Below, piece by piece: positions 7,290 to 15,078 of a DNA stretch of 35,229 nucleotides. The notes under the pieces were generated by a model. That model searched no databases. It worked only from the letters and a program-made list of their open reading frames with translations, and was not told the origin of the DNA. A program made the position numbers and the translations under genes. The DNA is taken from NCBI GenBank assembly GCA_031264885.1, contig JAISDM010000173.1, positions 1 through 35,229 of the forward strand, in the 5' to 3' direction. This DNA is from Peptococcaceae bacterium (GTDB taxonomy: Bacteria > Bacillota > Peptococcia > DRI-13 > UBA5745). Numbering within the stretch: the first letter of the stretch is position 1; the number at the start of each line of letters is the position of its first letter.

Positions 7290-8855
7290 TCAATCAAAGC
7301 AGCCCATTCTCCCGGGCGTAAAGATCCGCGCGTCCATCAGCTTCAAATCCTTGCTGACAATGGGCTTAAAGCCCATTTTGCCCAGCACGTCTTTTTCCAG
7401 ATCCATGCCCGGAGCGATTTCAGTCAGCAGCAAGCCTTCCTTCGTCAGCTTGAATACGGCGCGCTCCGTGACAAAGACCGCTTCCCTGCCGTCCGCCATG
7501 GCGAGCTGGCCGCTGTACGTAATCTGAGCGACTTTATCCACGATTTTGGAAATGCTGCCTTCCTGATCGATCACCATCTTGCCGTCCTTGACAGACCCCT
7601 TGAATCCGGACGCGGTAAAAAACATCACAAAAACGGTCTTTTTGCTGCATTGGCTGATGTCCATGAATCCGCCCTGCCCGGAGGGACGCCCGCTCATCAG
7701 GCTGACGTTCACATTGCCTGTCTTGTCAACCTCCGCCGCTCCCAGGAACGCGATGTCCAGTCCGCCTCCATGGTAGAAGTCGAACATGGTGGGATGCGCC
7801 ACGAAGGAGGACGCGTTCAGCGACGCGCCAAAGTCGCTGGGCGGCGTGGGAACGCCTCCGAATGTGCCCAGCTCCAAAGTGAATGTAATCCTGTCCGCGA
7901 CGTTCTCGGTCTCCGCCACCAGGCCTATGCCCGCGCCGACGCCGACCCCCACGTTCACAATCGCCCCCGGACGCAGCTCATAGAGCGCCCGCCGGCACAC
8001 AATATCATCCGGCGTCAACACATCCTTGGGCGGCGGCGCGCTGGCGGCGGGCCGTCTCAATTCGCCGCTGTAATAGGGATTATGCACCTGACCCAATGTC
8101 TGCCGGTGGGTTTCCTCCGGTTTGTCCGCGATCACGACGGCGTCCACAATCTCGCCGGGCACCGCCACATCCTTCGCCTTCAGGGTTCCCCTGGCCGCGA
8201 CCCTCTTGACCTGGGCGATGACCTTGCCGCCGCGGGCCTTGGCGGCCAGCGCCGTCTCCATAATCTCCAGCTTCAGGGCCTCTTCCTCAATGGTGAGATT
8301 CCCGTCCTCGTCCCCGGTGGTCACCCGGATAAACGCCGCGTTGATGGGATGCGCCTTATAAAACAGCCATTCCTCCCCGTCAATCTCCATCAGCCGGACG
8401 ATGTCCTCCTTGGCGGCGGCGCTCATCTTCCCCCCGTCCTGCCTGGGATCGATATAAGTACCCATGCCGATCTTCGTCAAAAGCCCCGGCTGCCTGGCCG
8501 CGCTGGTCCGGTACAGCTGCTGCAGCACCCCCTGGGGCAGGGAATACCCCTCCACCTCGCAGGCCATGATCATCTCCTGTATGGGCCGGCAGGTCATCGG
8601 ATGCGAAGCGACGTAACGCTTCAGCATACCGGGCTGGGCGAATTTGGAATCGCCCATGGTCGGATGAACGGGGATCCCGTGCCCGCACCCCGCGAAAACC
8701 GTCAGCCCCTTGGGATGTCCGGTCTCTTTGTAACGCTCCGCCAAACCGATGGACAGATATTCCGGATACCCCACCATACCGCCTGACACGATCGCGATGG
8801 TATCTCCATCGCTGATCAGCTCCATAGCCTCCCGAAGCCCCATTATTTTGCTCAA
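7290..8855 (-). CDS. Family I acyl-CoA:carboxylate CoA-transferase
   Basis: This 521-residue protein is a fused alpha-beta family I CoA-transferase resembling propionate/lactate CoA-transferase and E. coli YdiF. The alpha half starts with GDTIAIVSGGMVGYPEYLS and carries the VFAGCGHG region. The beta half contains VNVGVGVGAGIG and the block FTLELGTFGGVP, whose glutamate (about E328) is the expected covalent gamma-glutamyl-CoA residue. It would activate an organic acid using acetyl-CoA or a similar donor. The TTG start has AAGGAGGG 6 bases upstream. The gene follows the reductase-like subunit by 42 bases. In lactate and phenyllactate reduction, such transferases supply the CoA-thioester to a dehydratase, so the pairing here is functionally coherent. 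Confidence 0.92.
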   Translation of the reverse strand: MSKIMGLREAMELISDGDTIAIVSGGMVGYPEYLSIGLAERYKETGHPKGLTVFAGCGHGIPVHPTMGDSKFAQPGMLKRYVASHPMTCRPIQEMIMACEVEGYSLPQGVLQQLYRTSAARQPGLLTKIGMGTYIDPRQDGGKMSAAAKEDIVRLMEIDGEEWLFYKAHPINAAFIRVTTGDEDGNLTIEEEALKLEIMETALAAKARGGKVIAQVKRVAARGTLKAKDVAVPGEIVDAVVIADKPEETHRQTLGQVHNPYYSGELRRPAASAPPPKDVLTPDDIVCRRALYELRPGAIVNVGVGVGAGIGLVAETENVADRITFTLELGTFGGVPTPPSDFGASLNASSFVAHPTMFDFYHGGGLDIAFLGAAEVDKTGNVNVSLMSGRPSGQGGFMDISQCSKKTVFVMFFTASGFKGSVKDGKMVIDQEGSISKIVDKVAQITYSGQLAMADGREAVFVTERAVFKLTKEGLLLTEIAPGMDLEKDVLGKMGFKPIVSKDLKLMDARIFTPGRMGCFD

Positions 8856-8897
8856 ACAAATCCCTCCTTCGCTTACTAATACTTACGTCCGCCCGGG

Positions 8898-10217
8898 CTA
8901 TTCCTCGAATTTCCTCAAGCCCTGGCCTTCCATCCAAGTATCCAGCTGATCCATAAAGCGGCGTTCGTCCAAATCGGTCCGGTCGCCGGGCTGGGAGCCT
9001 TCATAATGCATGACCCGGACGCCGATCTCGCTCAATTGCAGACCCTGTTCCTTCCGGGTAAGGGTGCAGCCCACGCCGCCCCGGTACAGCGGCATCAGCG
9101 CGCCGTTTACCTTGAAGCCCTTGGCGAAATCCGTAATGGCGTTCAGGCGGAAATACTCATCGTCTTTAAACCGGTGCCCCCGGGCTTCCGTCAGCGCGGC
9201 CCGGACAGCGTCCTCCCGGGTTCTGATCTCCGTGCCCGCCGGCCTGGGAATCATCTCTCTGCGGTCCATGGTGCCGTCCGGTTTCAATTCAATCGGCCCG
9301 GCCATCATATGGCTGTATTGCGAACCGACGCAAACCGCCCCGTACTGCTCCATATAGCGGTAATATCTCAAGTAATGCCAGGGGGAGGGATGCGCCTCCA
9401 TCCAGCGGTAACGCTCATTCCCTACGGCCGCGATATGGTTGTCGATCCGCCATTGCAGCTCGTCCGAGAAGGATTTCCAGAAGTCCACCAGTTCGTCCGG
9501 CGCCACCTTGGTCAGCCCTCCCAGCGTGTAGAAGGAATACAGATCCTTCTGCCCCAGGGGGGAGGGGATATTCGTCATGGACTGGGTGACCTTCAGCGCG
9601 TATTCCCCCACCTGCCTGTGCGCCTTGATCGATTCGACAAATTTCTCGTCGTCGAACTCGATTCCGAAGATTCTTTCAATATCGTCAATCACCTTAAGGG
9701 TATTATACACCCGCTCCTCGATCATTTCCACTTCTCTTTGCGGATCCCGCTCGCCCAGGTACATCATCCAGTCGCCGCCCCAGCGGGGAATCGGGGAGAA
9801 GTCCATGCACTGCTGTCCCCGTTTGGTATGCTGGTCGCAGGGATCCGAGAACGGAACGCACATATCCCTCAGCGGGAACGGGCTGTTATCCAGCTGATAA
9901 CCCAGGAACTGAACCCCCCAGCAATTCTGCACATATCCGCAAATCTCACGGCCCCAGCCGCGGATCTCAGAAGCCAATCTGGCCTTGCGGGCAAAGGAAT
10001 CGCTCACACTGGCCATCATGGCGCCCACCGGATTGTCCTCGATGATATTCAGACCCTTGAAGCTCTCGCGCCAATCCACCTCGCCCGTATTGCCGTGCGC
10101 CAGCAGCAGATTCTCCTGCTCCGCCGATTCGTCGATGGATTTCTGCCATCTCGCCCTCAAAGCCTTGGCCCTTCCCCAGATCTCCAGCGGACGGGTCTCC
10201 CATAATTGTTTGCTCAT
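8898..10217 (-). CDS. Benzoyl-CoA reductase/2-hydroxyacyl-CoA dehydratase family, large subunit (BcrB/BzdO-like)
   Basis: This protein of about 439 residues belongs to the HgdB/BcrB superfamily, whose subunits bind a [4Fe-4S] cluster that passes one high-potential electron to a CoA-thioester. Cysteines cluster in the N-terminal third (REICGYVQNCWG, RDMCVPFSDPCDQH, GQQCMDF), with later ones in GAVCVGSQ and GVGCTL. The C-terminus carries SQPGDRTDLDERRFMDQLDTW. Its length fits BcrB/BzdO (about 440-450) better than typical dehydratase subunits. ATG 10217 is preferred over ATG 10232 because GGAGG precedes it at 8 bases. It is encoded with a second subunit and two distinct ATPases. The identification with benzoyl-CoA reductase rather than a dehydratase is inference from length, gene set and remembered family features. 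Confidence 0.8.
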   Translation of the reverse strand: MSKQLWETRPLEIWGRAKALRARWQKSIDESAEQENLLLAHGNTGEVDWRESFKGLNIIEDNPVGAMMASVSDSFARKARLASEIRGWGREICGYVQNCWGVQFLGYQLDNSPFPLRDMCVPFSDPCDQHTKRGQQCMDFSPIPRWGGDWMMYLGERDPQREVEMIEERVYNTLKVIDDIERIFGIEFDDEKFVESIKAHRQVGEYALKVTQSMTNIPSPLGQKDLYSFYTLGGLTKVAPDELVDFWKSFSDELQWRIDNHIAAVGNERYRWMEAHPSPWHYLRYYRYMEQYGAVCVGSQYSHMMAGPIELKPDGTMDRREMIPRPAGTEIRTREDAVRAALTEARGHRFKDDEYFRLNAITDFAKGFKVNGALMPLYRGGVGCTLTRKEQGLQLSEIGVRVMHYEGSQPGDRTDLDERRFMDQLDTWMEGQGLRKFEE

Positions 10218-10232
10218 TTTTTTAACCTCCAT

Positions 10233-11009
10233 TCACCTATCGCTCGCTATGACCGCCGCGCCTACGGCACAGCCGTACTGCGCCTCTTCCGGAATGAGGA
10301 AACGGATTCCGGAACGGGCCTTCAATCCATCGACCACCGCAGTGTTTCGGGTCATCCCGCCGATAAAAACCGTGGTCTCTTTCGCAGGCGGAATCTTATC
10401 CTTCAGAATCGCGTTGATCCGGCAAATCACCGTCTGAACCACCGCGCCCGCCACTTCCTTCTTGTGTACGTTCCGGTTCAGCAGTTCCAGCGCGTCCATC
10501 TCCGTAAAAACAGCGCAGCCGTCGTTCACCGTTTTGCCGCCCGCGGCATCTGGCGCCAGCGCGCTCATCTCCGCCAGGGTCATCCCCAGCCTTCTGCCCA
10601 TGTATTTCAGCATAATGCCCAAACCCGCCGAACATTTCTGGTTCAGCACCACTTCCTCGATCTTATCCCCTTCACCCAGGGTCGCCACACGCACCTGATC
10701 GGCGCCCGCGTCCACCACCGAAGTAGCGTTGGGATAGAAGTACCGGGCGGCGCGGGCATCCGCCACAACCTCCACCACACGGTCCCCCGCGAAGGCGACA
10801 TCGTACTTGCCCGCTCCGGTAGCCACCGTTTTGCTCACATCCGCAGCCTGGATCCCGGCCTTGTTCAAAGTCTCTTCCCACAGCTTTTCAGCCGCCCGAC
10901 CGCGGCCGGCCCCTCCGGCCGGCCCCTCGCTTTTGGCCGCGATCTTGCCGTCTTTCAGGATCACAATCTTGATATTTTCCAAACCCACGTCAACGCCGGC
11001 TGTAATCAT
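10233..11009 (-). CDS. BadF/BadG/BcrA/BcrD-type ATPase subunit (short form)
   Basis: This 258-residue protein is an ASKHA-fold ATPase of the 2-hydroxyglutaryl-CoA dehydratase activator family, a homolog of HgdC and BcrA/BcrD. The first phosphate motif is AGVDVG. The second, usually DIGGQD, is DAGAD at about 100-104. Cysteines C126 (NQKCSAG) and C165 (NDGCAVF) are at the positions that bridge a [4Fe-4S] cluster between two ATPase subunits. It would couple ATP hydrolysis to low-potential electron injection into the catalytic subunits. AGGAGG supports the start. The altered DAGAD motif makes it resemble the BcrD/BzdQ partner rather than a self-sufficient activator. The next gene begins immediately after its stop. 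Confidence 0.85.
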   Translation of the reverse strand: MITAGVDVGLENIKIVILKDGKIAAKSEGPAGGAGRGRAAEKLWEETLNKAGIQAADVSKTVATGAGKYDVAFAGDRVVEVVADARAARYFYPNATSVVDAGADQVRVATLGEGDKIEEVVLNQKCSAGLGIMLKYMGRRLGMTLAEMSALAPDAAGGKTVNDGCAVFTEMDALELLNRNVHKKEVAGAVVQTVICRINAILKDKIPPAKETTVFIGGMTRNTAVVDGLKARSGIRFLIPEEAQYGCAVGAAVIASDR

Positions 11010-11080
11010 TTTTTATTCCTCCTAATCCTCTGATTTCCTCAAAACAAACATCGGTCCCCGCGTCTTATCCCCTCTTCCGC

Positions 11081-11254
11081 AGGGGCGGCGCGGCATTCCC
11101 GCGCCTTATCCCTTTCCGTAGGGGCGGCATTTTGCCGCTCGGGACCGTCCGGAAACGCGCCCTAATTATTACCGGACTTGTCTATCACCCGTCATTCCAG
11201 GTTTGTTTATCCCCCCGTCATTCCGGGCTTGTCCCGGAATCCAAAAATGACAAG
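11081..11254. repeat. Intra-operon cluster of family A and B repeats
   Basis: The 301-base gap between the BzdN-like subunit gene and the next ATPase gene holds degenerate family A units (AGGGGCGGCGCGGCATTCCC near 11081; GTAGGGGCGGCATTTTGCCG at 11118, followed by GGGACCGTCCGG). It also holds two family B units: a degenerate one near 11191 and a good ATTCCGGG-CTTGT-CCCGGAAT hairpin inside 11217-11242. The rest of the gap shows only the ribosome site for the ATPase. Confidence 0.75.
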
Positions 11255-11310
11255 ATATGATAGCTTCCAGACAGCCTGGCCCGCCCCGGGGATCCCGCCG
11301 CCCCCGCGCC

Positions 11311-12447
11311 TTACGCCTTGCTCCACCCGTACAGCCGGGTCATTCCCGGCTTGATCATATTGATCAGCGCCTCGACGCCCAGCTTCGTTTCCTCATAAGG
11401 CATCGTGCTGTCCCGCTCAAACGTATGATACGGGATATTCCTTTCCCGGAGCAATTTCCACACAGCGTACATATCCGTACCGTGAGGGTGACAGTAAATC
11501 TGCTTGGCGATGATCACACCGTCGGCCTGATAATCCTCAAACAGCTCATAAATACGCTCCGGCCGCCGGCGCCACACATTGTCCTTCAAAGCGCTGTGGG
11601 GCCTTCCCAGATACCGCAGCCCGATGGCCATCAGACGGTCTTTCTGAGGAATCACATTGTTCCAGATATAGGAACTTCCATTGTCCAGCTCATCGATCAC
11701 AATATTGGCGCCCAGGGATTCCACCAGCTTCTCCAGTTCCGCGTCGTAGGTCTCGCTTCCCACCAGCATCAGGCGCACACAGTCGCCGTGAGGCTCGCGG
11801 CTCTCCAGCTCCGGGATCAGTTTTTCCAGTATTTTATTGGCTTCCGCCTTGTCCATGACCTGACATGCCAGAACGATCTCCATCGCCTCAGACCCCAAGA
11901 TGACAGAACGGTCAAACCTTCTCAGCTCATAAACCTGACGCAGCAAATTGCGGTTTGTGTTGTAGACCTCTATGGCGTGATCCAGCGCCTCATCCGTGAT
12001 GGTCTTGCCGAGCCACTCCTCCAGGCGCGTCTTAAACACCCCCATCTCCGAACGCATCACATCCTTGGATTTGCGGCCGTCGGGATAATCGGGCACAAAG
12101 AAATAGTGGCTGAACAGTCCCGGGAAATTGACCAGGGTCGTGGAACACGCGTTGTGCCACCACTGACAGCTTTCAATATCGATCAGGCCGTCCACATAAT
12201 CATACCTGCCGTTCATAAACTGATTCAGCATGTCCCGGGTAGGATAACAGTTGCCGTACATCTGGCGGTCCGTGTTATCATCCGCCTCATGCCGGGCCAG
12301 AATACGGATGGGCAGCGCTCCCGCGGCGTAAAGCAATTCTTCCGGGAAATAAACGTCATAATATCCCACCACTTTGCCGCCTGTGCGCTTCTTCCAATCT
12401 TTGGCGTATTCATGGCGTCCGTCTAATATCTCTTTCAAATTCTCCAT
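11311..12447 (-). CDS. Benzoyl-CoA reductase/2-hydroxyacyl-CoA dehydratase family, small subunit (BcrC/BzdN-like)
   Basis: This 378-residue protein is an HgdB/BcrC-type Fe-S subunit. Family landmarks are KVVGYYDVYFPEELLYAAGA at the N-terminus (entry to the CoA-binding domain), GNCYPTRD (C67), DIESCQWWHNAC (C94, C101) and the C-terminal KQIYCHPHGTDM (C319) before the conserved IPYHTFERD strand. Three of these cysteines should hold a [4Fe-4S] cluster. Together with the 439-residue subunit it forms the catalytic heterodimer. The length matches BcrC/BzdN. The start has GGAGGG 7 bases upstream. It follows the first ATPase gene by 47 bases; a 301-base repeat-filled gap separates it from the next one. 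Confidence 0.82.
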   Translation of the reverse strand: MENLKEILDGRHEYAKDWKKRTGGKVVGYYDVYFPEELLYAAGALPIRILARHEADDNTDRQMYGNCYPTRDMLNQFMNGRYDYVDGLIDIESCQWWHNACSTTLVNFPGLFSHYFFVPDYPDGRKSKDVMRSEMGVFKTRLEEWLGKTITDEALDHAIEVYNTNRNLLRQVYELRRFDRSVILGSEAMEIVLACQVMDKAEANKILEKLIPELESREPHGDCVRLMLVGSETYDAELEKLVESLGANIVIDELDNGSSYIWNNVIPQKDRLMAIGLRYLGRPHSALKDNVWRRRPERIYELFEDYQADGVIIAKQIYCHPHGTDMYAVWKLLRERNIPYHTFERDSTMPYEETKLGVEALINMIKPGMTRLYGWSKA

Positions 12448-12494
12448 TTAGTTTCCCTCCAAAAATATCATTTCGGTTTCTCCTGGAACTCGAA

Positions 12495-13373
12495 TCAAGC
12501 CAGAAGCGCCGCGCCGATGGCGCCGGCCAGCTGAGGATCGTACTCGCTGGTGAGCGCGGCGGCGTCCAGCTCCCTCTCCAGCCTCTTGGTCACGCCTTTG
12601 TTCTTCGCCAAACCGCCCGTGAACGCCAGCTCCTTATACACCTTAATGTCCCCCACATCCAGAGGCGCCAGCTTGCCCACCGTACTCAATATCCTCCAGG
12701 CCACCGCAAAGAGATGCGCGGCGTAAACATCGTTCTCGGTGTAGGCCGCCTCCCTGTAGCCCTCGCGCAGCAAGCCCACCGTCTCCGTGTTGGCAAAGGC
12801 GTAACAGGTGGTGCTGACCGGTTCGGGGTCATTCTCAACCTGAAGGGATTTCTCCCCGATCTCCTGAATGGGTACCTGCAGAATATCACAGATGACCTCG
12901 ATGTCCCTTCCCATTCCGGCGGCACATTTATCATTGGTCTTAAAATCCCGGATCCTGTCCCACTCAAACAGCCGGATCGCTTTGCATGTCTGGCCGCCCA
13001 GATCCACAACCGTGGTCACGGAAGGCCCGAACATAAAGCGGGCGCCCTTGCCATGACATTGGATCTCATCCAGGGTTTTTGCCGCGTACCCGGCGTTCCT
13101 GCTGCCAAACCCGGTGGCCGCCACACTGCCGATGTCCTTCAGCGTCATTCCCGAAGCGCCCATCGCCCCTTGAATCACCGCGTCGGCAGCTTCCCGAAAA
13201 TCCGCCCCCGTGGCAATATTGGCATAACCGAACAGTTGGCCGTCACACAAGATGGCCGCCTGAGCGCTGGTTGTGCCGATATCGACTCCGGCCGTTATTT
13301 TTTTTGCCTTTTTCCAGTCGATCTTCTCAGACACCCACTTGGATTCCGGCCATTTCCAAAACTCCTGCGTCAT
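12495..13373 (-). CDS. BadF/BadG/BcrA/BcrD-type ATPase subunit (long form), first gene of the operon
   Basis: This 292-residue ASKHA ATPase is the second, non-identical activator subunit. Motifs are AGVDIGTTS at about 28-36, VVDLGGQTCKAI at 122-133, NDKCAAGMGRDIEV with C150, and STTCYAFANTE with C190. The two cysteines are the expected cluster ligands at the dimer interface. An N-terminal extension of about 25 residues (rich in Trp and Lys, WKWPESKW) precedes the ATPase fold. It probably pairs with the 258-residue ATPase as a heterodimer, as BcrA/BcrD or BzdP/BzdQ do. The start is well supported by AGGAGGT. It is the promoter-proximal gene of the operon. Confidence 0.85.
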   Translation of the reverse strand: MTQEFWKWPESKWVSEKIDWKKAKKITAGVDIGTTSAQAAILCDGQLFGYANIATGADFREAADAVIQGAMGASGMTLKDIGSVAATGFGSRNAGYAAKTLDEIQCHGKGARFMFGPSVTTVVDLGGQTCKAIRLFEWDRIRDFKTNDKCAAGMGRDIEVICDILQVPIQEIGEKSLQVENDPEPVSTTCYAFANTETVGLLREGYREAAYTENDVYAAHLFAVAWRILSTVGKLAPLDVGDIKVYKELAFTGGLAKNKGVTKRLERELDAAALTSEYDPQLAGAIGAALLA

Positions 13374-13379
13374 TACAGA

Positions 13380-13470
13380 TACCTCCTCACAGAGTAGTAA
13401 AAAGATTGTGAAATCTATGACACTTCTAATATTTAATTATAGTAATTGTATGGACTGATTTTTATATACA
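13380..13470 (-). promoter_or_regulatory. Promoter region of the reductase-like operon
   Basis: The 137-base gap between the MocR regulator and the first ATPase gene is strikingly AT-rich compared with its surroundings. On the minus strand it contains a perfect -10 hexamer TATAAT (13436-13441), about 60 bases before the ATG. The -35 is poor (no TTGACA at 17 bases), which suits an activator-dependent promoter. TGTAT and ATACA arms 14 bases apart, upstream of the -10, could be part of a regulator site. Confidence 0.5.
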
Positions 13471-13510
13471 GACAGCAGCTTTTAGAAGCGCAATCTGTCC
13501 TGGTTCTGTT

Positions 13511-14941
13511 CTATACCATTTTTTTCGCCAGATTTCCGACTAATTCGACAGCGTCGAATTCCTTCGCGGTCAGCGCCATGGCGTAACAGAAACGCATACA
13601 GCCGCCGAATTCGCCCCTTTTTGTAAAAATATTTCCCGGCGCCAGCAAAATATGATGCCGCATCGCCTCCGCGAACAGGGCCTCCGCGGATATTTTCCCG
13701 GGCATCGCCACCCATAGATAGGATCCGCCCTCAGGCCGGTACACCGCCGTTCCCTCGGGAAAACTCCGCTCAATGGCGTCGGCCAGCTGTTCACAGTTCT
13801 TTTGATAGACGCGTCTCAGGTTCTTTAAATAGATATGACATTTGCCGGAAGCTATGTACTGGGCGACCGCTTCCTGGCTGGCCCGCATAATCGCGAACGA
13901 ACCCATCCCGTACACATTTCTGATTTTCATGGTATGCTTTCCGGCCGCCACCCATCCCAGCCGGTACCCCGGGCTGATGGTTTTGGAGTAGCTGCTGACA
14001 TAAATCACCGACTCCGGCAGCAGACTCTTCAGCGTAGGCAGCATGCTCCCAAACCTCAGAGGCCCCATCACATCGTCTTCCACCACGATGATGTCGTATT
14101 CCTGGCATATTTCCAAAAGCCTATGCCGGTTCTCCAGCGGCATCAGCGACCCCGTCGGGTTTTGATAATTCGGGGTAACCAATATACACGCGGGCCTTAC
14201 GCCCGTCTCCAGCAGCAATTGCAATTTGTCCACATTCAAGCCGTAAGGCGGCAGCGTCTCAATCTCCATCGAGATCAAGCGCAGCTGCTGAATCAGGCTG
14301 AAGTAGCCGGGGAACCCCGGGCTCTCCATAATCACCAGGTCGCCCGGATTCGTCAGGGCGCTCAATACACTGTGTACGCCTTCCCACGCGCCCGTCGTGT
14401 TAAAAAGCTCCGCCTCAGACACCAGCGTGCCGGAGAATTGGAACATATACCTCGCCGTCATTTTTTCCACCAGACTCGTCGTCTCCGAGGTGGCGGAAGA
14501 AAAATCATAGGTATTGAGCTCCTGAGGCTTCGCCCGGATAATCCGCGTCAGGCACTTGCTCAGCTCCTCATTGGGGAAATACTGATTCGGCGGCGAGAAC
14601 GCCCCCAACTGAATCAAATCCTGGTCACGCCGGATGCTGTTCTTGAAATGCTGCACCTGTATATCGGGAAGAACAGGCTGAATCTGAAGCGGATGGGGAT
14701 AAAACGACGTCTCCTTGGGGGCGGATATTTCCTTCACCGCGTTCAGAATAAAACCCTTCCGCTCCTTGCTCCTTACGAGACCCTTGCGTTCCAGTCTGCA
14801 ATAAGCGTCGTAAACGGTCACATTGCTCACACCCAGATTCTGCGACATCGCCCGAATCGACGGCAGGAAATCACCCGGGCACAGATTGCCCGTGTACACG
14901 CTTTTCATAATAAATTCTATAACGGCCTCATATTTTCTCAT
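13511..14941 (-). CDS. MocR-family transcriptional regulator (GntR HTH + aminotransferase fold)
   Basis: This 476-residue protein joins an N-terminal GntR-type winged helix (about 1-66, with MSQNLGVSNVTVYDAYCRLE as recognition region) to a class I aminotransferase fold. PLP-site landmarks are VTPNYQNPTGS (about 257-266), VVEDDV and the Schiff-base lysine K321 in SSYSKTISPGYRLGW. MocR proteins use PLP or an amino acid/amine adduct as effector and usually control neighbouring genes. It lies directly upstream of the reductase-like operon on the same strand, 137 bases away, with an intervening AT-rich promoter, and is the obvious candidate regulator. The start has GAGGT upstream. The effector is unknown. 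Confidence 0.92.
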   Translation of the reverse strand: MRKYEAVIEFIMKSVYTGNLCPGDFLPSIRAMSQNLGVSNVTVYDAYCRLERKGLVRSKERKGFILNAVKEISAPKETSFYPHPLQIQPVLPDIQVQHFKNSIRRDQDLIQLGAFSPPNQYFPNEELSKCLTRIIRAKPQELNTYDFSSATSETTSLVEKMTARYMFQFSGTLVSEAELFNTTGAWEGVHSVLSALTNPGDLVIMESPGFPGYFSLIQQLRLISMEIETLPPYGLNVDKLQLLLETGVRPACILVTPNYQNPTGSLMPLENRHRLLEICQEYDIIVVEDDVMGPLRFGSMLPTLKSLLPESVIYVSSYSKTISPGYRLGWVAAGKHTMKIRNVYGMGSFAIMRASQEAVAQYIASGKCHIYLKNLRRVYQKNCEQLADAIERSFPEGTAVYRPEGGSYLWVAMPGKISAEALFAEAMRHHILLAPGNIFTKRGEFGGCMRFCYAMALTAKEFDAVELVGNLAKKMV

Positions 14942-14959
14942 GCTTTTACCTCAACACCC

Positions 14960-15060
14960 GGGCGGCAGAACGCCGCCCCTGCGGTACCGCGAACAACGCG
15001 TCCGCATGGGCTTCAACGCATCTGTAGGGGCGGCATCCTGCCGCCCGCCTCCGACAGACG
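14960..15060. repeat. Family A palindromic repeat pair
   Basis: Left hairpin 14960-14978 (GGGCGGCAGAACGCCGCCC) and right hairpin 15028-15046 (GGGCGGCATCCTGCCGCCC) flank a GCGGTACCGC core. The right flank is the CGCCTCCG variant also seen at 27766. It fills most of the gap between the regulator start and the phosphofructokinase stop. Confidence 0.8.
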
Positions 15061-15078
15061 CAATTCCCAAATTCCCCG

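Noticed and set aside
7164..8786. 540-codon plus-strand open frame opposite the CoA-transferase
   Set aside because: It is antisense to a well-supported gene, has no recognisable family motifs and is His/Arg/Gln/Pro-rich, as expected for a shadow frame in GC-rich DNA.
8898..13373. Plain lactoyl- or 2-hydroxyglutaryl-CoA dehydratase
   Set aside because: Two non-identical ATPases and the subunit lengths fit benzoyl-CoA reductase better, although a dehydratase function is not excluded.
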